Assembly: GCA_914767715.1 (NCBI GenBank)
Contig: OU612072.1
Location: 22,012,001 to 22,076,000 of the forward strand
DNA length: 64,000 nt
Reading direction: 5' to 3'
From: Membranipora membranacea
Taxonomy: Eukaryota; Bryozoa; Gymnolaemata; Cheilostomatida; Membraniporidae
Of this stretch, positions 1 to 9,643 are shown one piece after another; within the stretch, counting starts at the first letter, position 1, and each line of letters starts with the position of its first letter. The translations under genes and the position numbers were made by a program. The notes under the pieces were generated by a model. It was given only the letters and a program-made list of their open reading frames with translations, was not told where the DNA came from and did no database searches.

Positions 1-506
1 CTCGAAACAAAATTAATTATGATTTTCCCTTAGAGTACACTTCAAATGCCATACCTATTAATTTTCAACAAATTAGCTTGCATATTGCGAAAACAGTAGA
101 CTCTCGAATACAGCTAATATTTTTTGCAACTTTTGCATAACATCAAGTGTGCTGTCCAAATGACCATTATTGTGGCTAAACAAAGTTTTTTTGAAAGTTC
201 TCACATACGAAGCCGCTTTCATTAGCCATGGTGCACACAGGAAATTCCAAAAGATTTTTTCCCTGCATCTTCGTTTTTCTTGAATTTCACGCAAAAGAAT
301 GCCAAAAAACAGCTATTTTTTGGGACTTTTGAGGTGTTTTTGGCCATTCTTTCGCGGTAAATTCAAGAAAAACGAAGATGCAGTGAAAAAATCTGTTGGC
401 ATTTCCTGCGTGCACCATGGGTAATAAAAGCGGCTTCGTATGTGAGAACTTTCAAAAAAACTTGAAGTGTACTCTAAGGGAAAATCATAATTAATTTTGT
501 TTCGAG
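1..506. repeat. Long hairpin (foldback) element with 45-bp perfect terminal inverted repeats
   Basis: The first 45 bases (CTCGAAACAAAATTAATTAT...) return as an exact reverse complement at 462-506. A second arm, about 183-316, pairs imperfectly with about 334-460. The left arm holds an extra stretch of about 135 bases (46-182) with no partner. This is the structure of a hairpin MITE. The window edge coincides with the left end, so the true outer border and any target-site duplication cannot be checked. The short ORF within it is not a gene. Confidence 0.8.
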
Positions 507-3235
507 CCTATGATCTGTTCTGAATTAATGATTGAAATTTCACATATTTTCACGGCTTCACCAAAAAAAATGCGTTGTATGGCGTGACGTAAAAAGTCAG
601 TTTAGACTAGTCGTATATCAAAGAAAATCAAATTTTACTATGAACTCAATCTCTAAGTATACATTCCACCTGTTTTGAAATTTCTTGCAATTATTTTGAC
701 TCCTCCATCTGCTTTGACAAAAACAGCGTTTTCTGCCTCATTTCCTCCCTTTAATGACACAACGCCATCGAATCAAGTTTTTGTTCAGGTATTCATTCTC
801 AGTAGCTCGGCAGCTTTCCAACGGTATATGATATGTTGATATTCGGATCGGTCTTTGACATTACCTTAATATGTTTATAAATGATTTATAATGATGATGA
901 ATGATGAATTCATAAATTCAGGTTACAGTTTTTTGATCTTGTATACTTTTGGGCCTTGCTCAAGTCATGTTCTATGATGGTTGGAGCCTTTCAATGATTA
1001 TAGGTTCATGATATTATTTCCCCACCCCGCCAATGTTACATATTCTCGTCTGGAAGTGGATCTTGTTGAATCGAGCCGCCTAAATGCTGGCAACATTTGG
1101 TAATCAGGTTCCTTTGTTTTGTATCAATGTGAGTCTGGATCAGGGGTTCATCTCCTTGCATATTACTCGGTGTAACCATAATGGTTTTATTGGTTTGATT
1201 GGTTTGGGATACTCTGTGGAGCAATTTGAATACTACCTCATGGGGATCATTACACATTGGCCTCCATATCTTTGCTAACCATTGATAGCAGGATTGTACC
1301 TTTGATGAGGTACCACTGTTCACCTTGACCTTGATAGTCTTATAGTCTTTGCTGTTATTTACACCCAGCATGATATGCCATGTATGGTCACCGGTATGGT
1401 TGTAATATTTATCTGACCATTCCGGTGAACATCTGCGGCAAACTGGTTCAGCAGCCCAGCAAAGCTCATAGGCTGTGATATTGGTCTAATTTTGACGCTG
1501 GCCTTTGTCCAGTTTCAATAAACCACCAGTAATGCTCATAGTTTGTTTACTACTCTTGGTGACAACTATACAGCTTATTTTATTGGATCAGGTCGAGAGC
1601 AGAACCAAACCGAACAAAGCTTTTCATGACAGGCTAGTGTTAGCCCAACCTCATGTACCCTGCCTGACATGATATATCATCATGTGATATACTATCAGGT
1701 GATATACCACATATGGTCACTGATCTGATTGTTATAAATATATGAATATTTGAGTGCGGATAAATTACCCAGAAAAGTCAAGCCACACTACTTACCAGAA
1801 TTCCATACTGCTTCTCATCTTCGTTCTTAGTAACAGGAGTTGCCCTCTTTTGAAAATTATTTTCTTTTTTACCAGTGAAGCCAGCACAGCACTGCATACT
1901 CATAGGCTGATTATATGAATGTGCAGCCTTAACGGAAGGCATGTTATCCAAATGATTCAATTCAGATTAATTGAAGATGATTTGTTTGTTTTTTCAGTAT
2001 TTTGTCAAGATCCAGTAAATCTTGGAATTATTTATGATACTGGATTACCAATATCACCTCACCAGTTTATGTGATGAACTAGACAAGTTCAGATCAAAGA
2101 TAAATTATCATAGTCAAGCCTGCTATATCAAGCTTCATGTAGGGGAATTTGTTGACAACCAGCTCTGAGGGCTACAACCCAAAGCAAAATATATTCATAA
2201 ATATGGTCGGATGGTTTTTAGTATCTTGGTTGAAACATGCATGTGCCTAGATCAACAACAGAAAACTCTCTGCCTCAAGGTTGTTAGTTATCGGAGGTGA
2301 TCAGGGAGGAATTTTAGAGAATTCCCATAATAATGAGTTTAGATACTTTGGCAGAGCTCCAACAAATCCAACAAATTGAAAAAATTATTTGTGGATAAGT
2401 GAGAATTTAGGAGATCAATTTATTGGTTTCTATTGCTGACTGCGTCAAGTCCTGCAATTAGACTGGTGATTTTAATTGAGGATTTTGAAAGTTAAAGTGA
2501 GTTTCAAAAAATTACTTCAAAGTTCGAGAGGACAAAGTCATCTACAGTTTATTTATAAACGCTAATATCTGTTATAATAAGTAGTAATCTATGACAATCA
2601 AACACATTTCTAAAAAAGTTATGCAGTACAAGCACAAGTCCAGTTGAAGGATTGTCAAATGATGCATTTGGATAAAAGGACTATCATAAAACAACAGGGG
2701 TAATGCCTTTGTCTTATACAGAATAACAGGATACCTATTAGGTGTTTTTCCTGTTACCATAGAAATGCTAAGAGTTCACACACGCATACACATATGAAGT
2801 CTCAATTCTGAACTACAGGTAAGCAGTAGAAATATTGGGAAATCAGTCAATCAAATTGCAGGATAATTAATAATGATGATAATAAAAATAATAATAAAAA
2901 TGATAAAGTTAAGCAATAAACTCAATCAGTGTGCTTGCTTGTACCTAGTATTTGCATCGCAGAGCCAAAGAGTGATTTGAAGATGATTCCACTGGAACTG
3001 GAACTGGAAATCTTAGCAGTACGATATCATCATACAGCTAATATTCATTTCATCTATTGGTTTTGATTTCTCTGAGACGTGCAAGAAAAGCTGAGGTTAA
3101 TCATCCTGATAATAGCCTCAGTGTGCTTGTAGTTAGCAGGTAGCAGTTAGCAGGTAATCAATCATCCAGTGTATTATTTAGTGGGGATCTGAAATCATCG
3201 TTGGTTGGCAGTCGGCAGCTTCTTCACATAAAATG
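507..3235. other. Gene-free stretch downstream of the Roco-caspase gene
   Basis: No coding exon can be supported. An open frame at 1036-1371 (minus) overlaps another on the plus strand and resembles no family I know. Around 1365-1460 and 1660-1745 two diverged copies of a short motif (ATGATAT...CCA..TATGGTCAC) occur. The region presumably holds the 3' untranslated part and downstream flank of the minus-strand gene, but no polyadenylation site was identified. Confidence 0.5.
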
Positions 3236-3461
3236 TCAGCAGGCTGACCCGTTCAACTCCCTCTGTGAAAGAAAAGCACAACATACTGATAATGTAAGAT
3301 AAGATAATTCTCTTCTAAAGAATAACTTCCATTGACATTTCATTAAACTTGATATTCTGAGCCCCCTGTGTACCGAGAGTTGCAGAAAAATGTAAAGATG
3401 GTTCAGTAAGCAAAACATGTTTACCCATATTCCAGAGTCCTGGCTTTGGGTTCCATGATAG
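3236..3461 (-). CDS. Possible terminal exons of the Roco-caspase gene
   Basis: Two small segments are phase-compatible with the donor at 3574: 3461-3425 (acceptor TTGCAG, reads IMEPKARTLEYG, donor GTAAAC) and 3365-3236 (acceptor GTACACAG, 42 residues then a stop). The second has no recognisable domain and a hydrophobic, Cys-rich composition, so it may be chance. A transcript is needed to choose between this and a stop at 3516. Confidence 0.3.
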
Positions 3462-3574
3462 CTGCAATCAAGTATGTATGGAAAATTATAGTTCTCTCAC
3501 ATATATTTTGCATATCTATGGAAAAATAGAGCTCATAGCGATTGCGAGAGTCGAATAAAAAGTTGTATTCATAC

Positions 3575-3761
3575 CGCTATAAACTAGTTCAGTCACAGCA
3601 GGATTTGGAGATACGGGATGAGTGAGTTCATGAGGATGTTCTGTTCTCATATTAACTCCTGGTGACAGATAGAGCCTCCTCTCATTAGTGAATGTACTGA
3701 TTGTAACAGGAAGCTGTCCTACGCCTTCCTTAGGAGCCTCCTCTCTCACTATGGTTTGAAT
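3575..3761 (-). CDS. Caspase p10 C-terminal exon
   Basis: Phase 0 after acceptor TTGTAG. It reads IQTIVREEAPKEGVGQLP, then STFTNERRLYLSPG, matching the last caspase strand (stL.k.lYF.PG). It goes on about 20 residues to a possible donor GTATGA at 3574. If that donor is skipped, the frame runs to a stop at 3516. The end of the protein is therefore ambiguous. Confidence 0.75.
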
Positions 3762-6700
3762 CTACAACCAAACAGGATGTTTTAATATGTCAGGTAATAC
3801 TTTGAGGCGGTGGATAAATAATTTTAATCAAGAGGACAATACCCTGAACCTAGTAGCAGTCTCCAATGTATTGAAAGCTGGTGGTATCTTAAACACTTGA
3901 TTGGAGGTAATCTTATCTGATGAAAGAAGATTTTAAACAAGACAAAAATATCACAAATCACAAACTATTCCCCAAAAAACAAATTTATATTGACAATGCA
4001 AAAATGTAAAAATAAATTTGGATTTTTTTCACATAATTATTTCTCGAACTGGTATATACTGTGCCCAAGCTTAATCAGACAGCAAGTGTAAAACCAGTAT
4101 CAGGTATGTGCAATAAGGAAAACAGTCTTACCCTTTGTGGAAAAGAAACATTTAAAACCAACAAACATACCATTTTACTGAGTTCTTCAGCGTGTTTTGA
4201 TCCTGCTTGCTTGTAGAAGGTTGCGACTAAAGCACGAATGAACAAAGATCCTTTGGTCCTGAATCTCCATGAAACATAATCTGTCAAAATTTATCATGGG
4301 ATGTACAATTGAACATAGTACATGGGTTCACTGTGGAAAACGTTGGTTGTGTTGTGCAACTTTGACATTTCATATGTTTGCCTCTAGCCTTTGAAATATG
4401 ATGAAGTTGATAGGTTTTCCCTAAGTGTTGGCTCATTTGCTATGATATGATATATCGATATTCGTGAAACTTCAAAAATCTCATACTGTGTGGGATAGAA
4501 ACTATGGAAGAGTGACAAGGAATCAAATCAAGGGATTGCATTGAGTTGCGGGAGAATCCATTCTTATCGGGTAATTTTCTATGGTTAATCCATTGTTAAC
4601 AACTTTTTATTTGGCTTAAAAATGAAGCAGTCACATTTATAGTTACCTGGAAAGCTTGGGTGGAATACGATAAGATCATCCATACACTGATGGCTATCAT
4701 CTGGAGGTCTTTCTGTGTCTTGTTGTTGCTGCTGTGGTTGCTGTTGTTGTTGTTGTTGTGACGGTTGTTGTTGCTGTTGATGTTGTGGTAGCTGTTGATA
4801 CTGTCGTTGCCGTGGCTCTTGTGGTCGTTGTGGGGAGGCTATTCGTGGCACTGTTTTGACTGAACTTGGTATCCGTATATCTTCTTCTGGACCGGAAGCT
4901 GTTTTGAGAAAACAAAAGTAATAAAATCCAGCCCCAAAATCTGATTTGTCTTTGTTACCTATGTAATATTGTCATTGAAAAATAATCAGCCTAAAGCTGT
5001 AGCTCCACGTAACGATTTTTACATCGATTTGGGGTCACGAGTGGTTAATCGGTGGATCTGCACGAGTGATTACTCGTGTTAAGTGGACATCGAACCTGTT
5101 GGTCTTTTGCCCGAGTGATCTAGACGATCCTCTATGCTGATTGGTTGTTGATTGCTTGCTTAAATAATTACGCGGTTAAACACGTCATCTATCAAATCGT
5201 GACAGGCTATCAAAAATGGAGGAGTTGATAATATCTGTAGTTAAATCACATCCTCCTATTTATGATAAAAAAGACCATAACTACAAAGATAGGAGTGGTG
5301 CTGTAGTGAAAATATGGAAGGTAATAGCTGTATCACTTGGAAATGGAAGTTGTCCTGACATGACATCCATAGTATAGCATAGGAAAATCAATTTTACAGA
5401 AGAATGAAATTTTATTTGGTGAAGATTCTAAGTGTCAAAGACCCGGATTTAATATGACATCACTATATCCGGTCATTTGTTAACACGCCCATTAAATATC
5501 ATTGGTCAATCGATTGAACTGAGGGAGTTAATTGGTCAATCTAGGCACCTGATTTATTACCCCACTATGACTCACTAAACCATCGAGTACTAATTCATAG
5601 GCCTGTGTAGCAGTGTGAGATCGGCCTAGCATGTCTAGACATGCCATCGGCCTGTGATTACATCGTTACGTGGAGCTACAGCTTAAGACTGGTCCCTGTC
5701 CAGACTGCACAAATAATGTTATTAGGGAACAGAATGAACATGAAATACTATTTACCAGTTGTCTTTGTTTCCACCTCGTCTTGTACACATCTCTGCTGTG
5801 ATTCAGGAGATGCAGTGGATCCTTCATTCTTCATTTTTCTCACTTAAAAAACAAATTCTTTTTTTACTATCTTGCTTGTGCAATTAGGATTATGCTTCCA
5901 TAAAATGATTAATAATTAATGCACTGCGAGATTTCAAATATTCAACATTGCAATTACAGAAATCATAGCATACTTTAATTGCAAATCTCAATAATCTATT
6001 ATGGAAGATCAATCAACAGATCTTCACACAAAAAAGATGCCAATGTTAAAAGTGCCACACCAAAGCTTACACACCTCCTGAGCAGGCCTGAAGGATCACC
6101 ATCTTGGGTTTTCCCCTCATTGCAGGAAAGTTTTGTGATGAGAGCAGTCTGTATGTGTCCACTAGTTTGAGGGTTCCATCTTTGGTTGAGATTGTACCAT
6201 AACCACCGTGACTCATCAACACCAGTGCAAACATTCCCAGGTTAGCATGTACAGATGTACCAGTGTCTCTATCCACATACTGTGTCTCTTTGTGTATCGC
6301 CTCAACCACTTCCTATATCAAGAACAAATGGAGATGAAATATTGCATTACCATCAGTAGATGTCCCGTTTTGGTTGATTCGGTTGATTTGGTTGACTTTT
6401 TGCATAGTCTAGATTCGAATACTTTATTATGATAATTCATGAAAGAGTCAGTAGATATTTTTAAAGTTATTTTCTTCATTTACTGTATGCAAAAAAATTG
6501 ATTGTCAAGCATTGAAGGGAGTAACCTTCAAAGGGAGGGGTCCAGTTTGGGGATGAGATGTAGTCACGTTTTAGTTTTGATTAAGTTGTGAGGTCATATA
6601 TTTTAATATCGCTCTTTCAAAGAAAGATTGCCGGCTGCAATGTTGTAAGACACCAAAATGTGGAGATAAGCCCTTGCTACAGGGTACATAAATTTACATC

Positions 6701-9643
6701 TCATTAGTTGTTGGATGATATGATTACCTTGGCACTCCATTCTCTATTATCGCTCAGCTTGCTTACAATGAATCCAAACTGTTCGAACATTTCACGTATG
6801 TTTTCGTAGTCATACTGAGATCCTTCTCTGTCCTGTTCCTTCTTGGGGAATCTGATATTGATTATGAGAGCTCTTCCTCGAGAAGCAGTCATAGTATAAA
6901 CCTTAAAACGGACAAAAAATTTCAATTGTTTTATTAATTCAATGTCCACTGATGTGGAACCATTCGCCTCAGACCGACTTGATCAAGGTGCTAATCGCTT
7001 AAGAATGTCAGTCAGCATTTTCAATCCTTACACAGACAAAAGCTTATGTCTCTGAATTCATTATGGTAGGTTATAGCATCAATCTTCAGTAGATAAGAAG
7101 ACATACTATTAGGCCTAATTAGTTTGTCTTAACATCACAATTACCTTATCTTTGTGAGGTGTAGAATACAAGGTGGTCTGGAAGTTTGGCAGCATGCTGA
7201 TGCGTGCTTGAGTTTCATCATTCATGATTCTTCTGATTTCATCAGTTGATGGGTCCAACTTCTTCACATATTGAACTAGTGCTTCATGAGCAGAGTCAGA
7301 GAGTTTGAGGCCTTTTATGGAGTGAGAAAAAATATTCGTATTAATGACGATCAAGTTATGGACTTCATACTGAATATGAGCAGTGAGAATTTCATCAAAT
7401 TCTATGAGTGAAATATATTCACAACTTGTTGGATAGTAGCACAAGGGGATAAGTCATAAAGAAGATCAACCAGAAACATCATTTCACACAATTCCACCAA
7501 TCTGTGATATTTCAATCAAAAACTATTGGACTCGCAAACTATAATGTGACTCAGCTAGCAGTAAATATAATGAACACCGTGGAGAAAATAATTCAACAAT
7601 TTAATCTTACATGGTGTCTTGAGTACAGCTGGAACATCATGTTCTGATCCACATGATACAGTGTCTGCTGTCGGCTGTTGATTGCTTGATGGATCGCATA
7701 TCGCCTGGAAGTCTAACAATGCAGGGTTAGGCTTTTCACGAATGAGGCAATGGGGACAAGGAATGTCATAACCTATCTTTGTAGCTGGCCAGGCAAGTCG
7801 AGCTTCCGCTGAAAGCTTTTCGAGTAGGTTGGAGAAGGTCTTCCAACATTTCAAAATCGTTGAGATAGACCCTTCAACTCTGATGGTGACTTTTTGTGCC
7901 TCTTTCTCGTTGATAAGGTGAGTATCGAACTCAGCTGCGTCAGACCGCTTACTACTTTTCGTTTTAGCTGAGGCACCGTTTCCATAGGGGAAGACTTGAT
8001 AGCTACTAGCCATGACTTGAAGAAATTTCACAGTTAGCTGATGGAAAGCGTAGTTAGGTACTTTCAACCCAACAAAGTTCAAACAGGCACGGAGCTGAAT
8101 CTGAGCTGTGTGAAGAGAAAATGTATGTTCGGGCATGAAATATGGCATCAAGTAGCAACCATCCTGATTGTTGACAACAGTCGGGCCATGCAGGAGCTTG
8201 AATTTCTTCATAAGTGCAACTGCAATTTCAAAGGGTATCTTCACAGAGTTGGACAGACACATTTCCAGATCTCTCTTGCTAATCATACCATTTCTCAGAT
8301 AGCTGCTTCCTGTAGACACATTGACAGCAGAGGGCTGTACGACTAAATCACTGATCATGGTATGATCATAGAGTGATCCTATGAGCTCTGACACAGCTTC
8401 TATTTTGTGAAATATTTTATCAGCTAACTCACAGTCATTTGGTGACTCCTCACCAACATCATCTTCATCCGAATCAGACTCATCATCTTCATCTGAATCA
8501 GACTCATCATCTTCATCTGAATCAGGGAAATAAACCTCATCTTCATCATGTGAATCAGACTCAGGATACCACAATATTTGACCTGATCGCTTCATGAAGT
8601 CGAGAACAGTCTCAGGGTGCGTCAGAGAAGAATAAATCTGGTCATATGTGAGAAAGCTGTCAGTATCTCCAGTAAAAGGCTCTAGCCACACAGACGGGAT
8701 GAAGCACATAGAGTTCTTCACTCGCCTGATAAGACACTCTTCTAAACGCTTGAGGTCTTCTGAATAGTCTCCTGCATCAACAGAAAATCCTAGTGAGAAT
8801 ACGTTATTTGCACTGAACATAGACAGAGTTTTGCTGCCATCAGAGGATACAGCCAGGTCGCAGAATTCATTTCCATCATCAAGAAGTTCACTTGTTAACT
8901 GTTTAACAGTATTTCTAAAATCCCTGCACAGTTCCTCATAAAGCTCTTTCTTGTCCACATATTTGTCAAGGTGAGTGAATATGAGGATAGGCTCTTGTAT
9001 TCTATCAGTTATCTTGATCAGGTGCGAAAGCCAATCAAAGGCCACCCTTCTGGTGGCCTCCCGCAGTCCCCTTTCTTCTCTTAGGGTCTGGAACTCCGGC
9101 ATATTCACAACAATCACTGGTACGCAATCCTTTCGCACTGTCAGGTGATACCCGTAATGGTAGACTTCGTCGCCACCAAAGTCGATCACCTTGACGCTTA
9201 TTGCTTCTGATTCAGGACCTTTCAGCTGGACTTCCTGAAAACCGAAAACTTTGGTTTTTTGAACTTTAGGATCATCTGATGTTAGAGGCTTGAAGTTCTG
9301 CTGCATGGCACAGAGAAGAGACGACTTTCCTGCCTCCTTTCTACCAACGAGGGCGATTGACGAAAGTGTTATTTGGACTTTACCTCTCTCCAAGTCATTG
9401 TAGTAGTCTTTAATGGCACCCAAACCTCCTTCACACACAACATAGGGAGGCTCGATAAGGCTGTTGCAGTTAACGCATTTGAGCTGTGTTACGTTCAGCA
9501 CAAATGGATGAAGACGGCAGAGAGAAGAGTTATAACTGAGGTTCAGGTCCCTCATGGAGACTAGTTCACCGATCCATTCAGGTAGTTGTTTGATGCTGTT
9601 GCTCTGCAATTCAAGCGATGTTAGCTTTCTCATGTTTCTCATA
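3575..9643 (-). CDS. Core of LRR-Roc-COR-caspase fusion gene (8 exons)
   Basis: Eight exons join in frame: 9643-7611, 7311-7145, 6901-6728, 6312-6075, 5842-5756, 4898-4647, 4280-4171, 3761-3575. Phases at the borders are 2/1/0/0/1/1/1/0/1, and every join keeps an open frame. The product reads LRRs, Roc GTPase, COR, acidic stretch, linker, caspase p20, glutamine-rich linker, caspase p10. Roc/COR pairing defines Roco proteins (LRRK, DAPK1, MFHAS1 families); caspases are cysteine proteases cutting after Asp. A caspase fused to a Roco is not an arrangement I can assign to a named family. Phase agreement with LRR exons further upstream (23.8-46.2 kb) suggests a product of roughly 1,390 residues. 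Inferred role: ligand or damage sensing through LRRs, a GTPase/dimerisation switch, and direct protease output. The exact C-terminus is uncertain. Confidence 0.88.
4171..4280 (-). CDS. Caspase p10 core exon
   Basis: It joins the preceding exon at phase 1 (codon GAT) and reads DYVSWRFRTKGSLFIRALVA: the p10 signature (YvSWR..kGS.FI.AL), which forms the S1 pocket and dimer interface. It continues YKQAGSKHAEELSKM to donor GTATGT at phase 0. Nothing essential appears to be missing. Confidence 0.92.
4647..4898 (-). CDS. Glutamine-rich intersubunit linker and start of caspase p10
   Basis: Eighty-four codons between acceptor CAAAACAG and donor GTAACT, phase 1 at both ends. It begins SGPEEDIRIPSSVKT, then holds a Gln/Pro tract (runs of up to seven glutamines, mostly CAA codons, about 4700-4820). 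It ends MDDLIVFHPSFPG, matching the p10 opening (D.L....T.PG/DYVSWR). Polyglutamine in the activation linker of a caspase is unusual. The opposite-frame reading (Thr-rich) is an artefact of the same repeat. Confidence 0.85.
4995..5683. mobile_element. PIF/Harbinger-like element in a caspase intron
   Basis: Perfect terminal inverted repeats AGCTGTAGCTCCACGTAACG at 4995 and its complement ending at 5683 are flanked by a TAA duplication (4992-4994, 5684-5686). A 3-bp TWA target site is the Harbinger hallmark. The 689-bp body holds a MADF-type ORF but no transposase, so it is non-autonomous. It lies in the intron between the two linker exons of the caspase. Confidence 0.85.
5216..5377 (+). CDS. 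MADF (Myb/SANT-like) ORF remnant of Harbinger element
   Basis: A 53-codon ORF starts MEELIISVVKSHPPIYDKKD and continues YKDRSGAVVKIWKVIAVSLG. This is the start of a MADF DNA-binding domain (LI..V..hP.LYD....yKD......W..IA..LG), the second protein of many PIF/Harbinger elements. It stops at TAG within the domain, so it is truncated. It lies on the strand opposite to the host gene. Confidence 0.7.
   Translation: MEELIISVVKSHPPIYDKKDHNYKDRSGAVVKIWKVIAVSLGNGSCPDMTSIV
5756..5842 (-). CDS. Intersubunit linker exon 1
   Basis: Acceptor TTTTTTAAG, donor GTAAAT. It reads in phase 1 as VRKMKNEGSTASPESQQRC and on to the donor with no stop: a charged, Ser/Gln-containing linker. In caspases the segment after QACxG is the p20/p10 linker, usually cut during activation. 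Asp residues here (VQDEVE) are possible sites, but that is inference. Confidence 0.65.
6075..6312 (-). CDS. Caspase p20 catalytic exon (SHG and QACSG)
   Basis: Seventy-nine codons plus one base, from acceptor TGATATAG. It carries both catalytic residues: the histidine in LMSHGGYGTI and the cysteine in KPKMVILQACSG (family consensus QACxG, most often QACRG). Spacing between them matches caspases. Donor choice: GTGTGT at 6074 leaves phase 1 and keeps the next exon open; the better-looking GTAAGC four bases on would leave phase 2 and bring a stop. The first is therefore preferred. Confidence 0.92.
6728..6901 (-). CDS. Caspase p20 first exon
   Basis: Fifty-eight residues in phase 0 at both ends (acceptor TTTTAAG, donor GTAATC). 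It starts YTMTASRGRALIINIRFP, the first beta strand of the caspase fold (RG.ALIIN), then carries REGSQYDYENIREMF, the family's R.G...D...L..MF helix, and the strand FGFIVSKLSDN. The length and order match the amino-terminal half of a caspase large subunit. Confidence 0.9.
7145..7311 (-). CDS. Linker exon between COR and caspase
   Basis: It joins the Roc-COR exon at phase 1 (codon TGC) and the caspase exon at phase 0, giving 56 residues starting CLKLSDSAHEALVQYVKKLD. Acceptor is ...CATAAAAG and donor is GTAATT. It is predicted largely helical. I see no death-domain signature. It leads into the caspase large subunit and may act as a prodomain-like or cleavable linker. Confidence 0.75.
7611..9643 (-). 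CDS. Roco exon: C-terminal LRRs, Roc GTPase, COR domain
   Basis: One 677-codon open exon follows acceptor TTTTTTTCAG and ends at donor GTAAGA. Residues are numbered from the Met at 9642. LRRs at 1-60 (LTSLELQSNSIKQLP, then MRDLNLSYNS). The PPYVVCEGG segment at 65-73 precedes a Roc domain: P-loop GRKEAGKSS at 100-108, the DxGG motif as DFGG at 154-157, and the guanine-specificity motif as THLD at 223-226. A COR-like region follows from about residue 300, interrupted by an acidic stretch, and ends with a CPHC motif typical of Roco C-terminal regions. In known Roco proteins Roc binds GTP and COR mediates dimerisation. The exon is intact, arguing against a pseudogene. The next exon joins through a split codon (T|GC). 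Confidence 0.92.
8461..8526 (-). repeat. 24-bp tandem repeat coding an acidic tract inside COR region
   Basis: Two full 24-bp units (8461-8484 and 8485-8508, one base different) and a partial third encode DESDSDED-type acidic repeats on the minus strand. The length keeps the frame. It sits in what should be the COR domain, so it is probably a surface loop that expands and contracts. Confidence 0.85.

Noticed and set aside
4697-4915. Threonine-rich ORF on the minus strand
   Set aside because: It is the shifted frame of the glutamine-rich caspase linker exon; only the Gln frame joins neighbouring exons in phase and ends in the p10 motif.
6067-6309. Caspase fragment taken as a stand-alone small gene starting at Met
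   Set aside because: The frame is open upstream to a splice acceptor and joins other caspase exons in phase; the Met is internal.
8041-8346. 101-codon plus-strand ORF
   Set aside because: It lies wholly within the minus-strand Roc-COR exon and has no recognisable motif.
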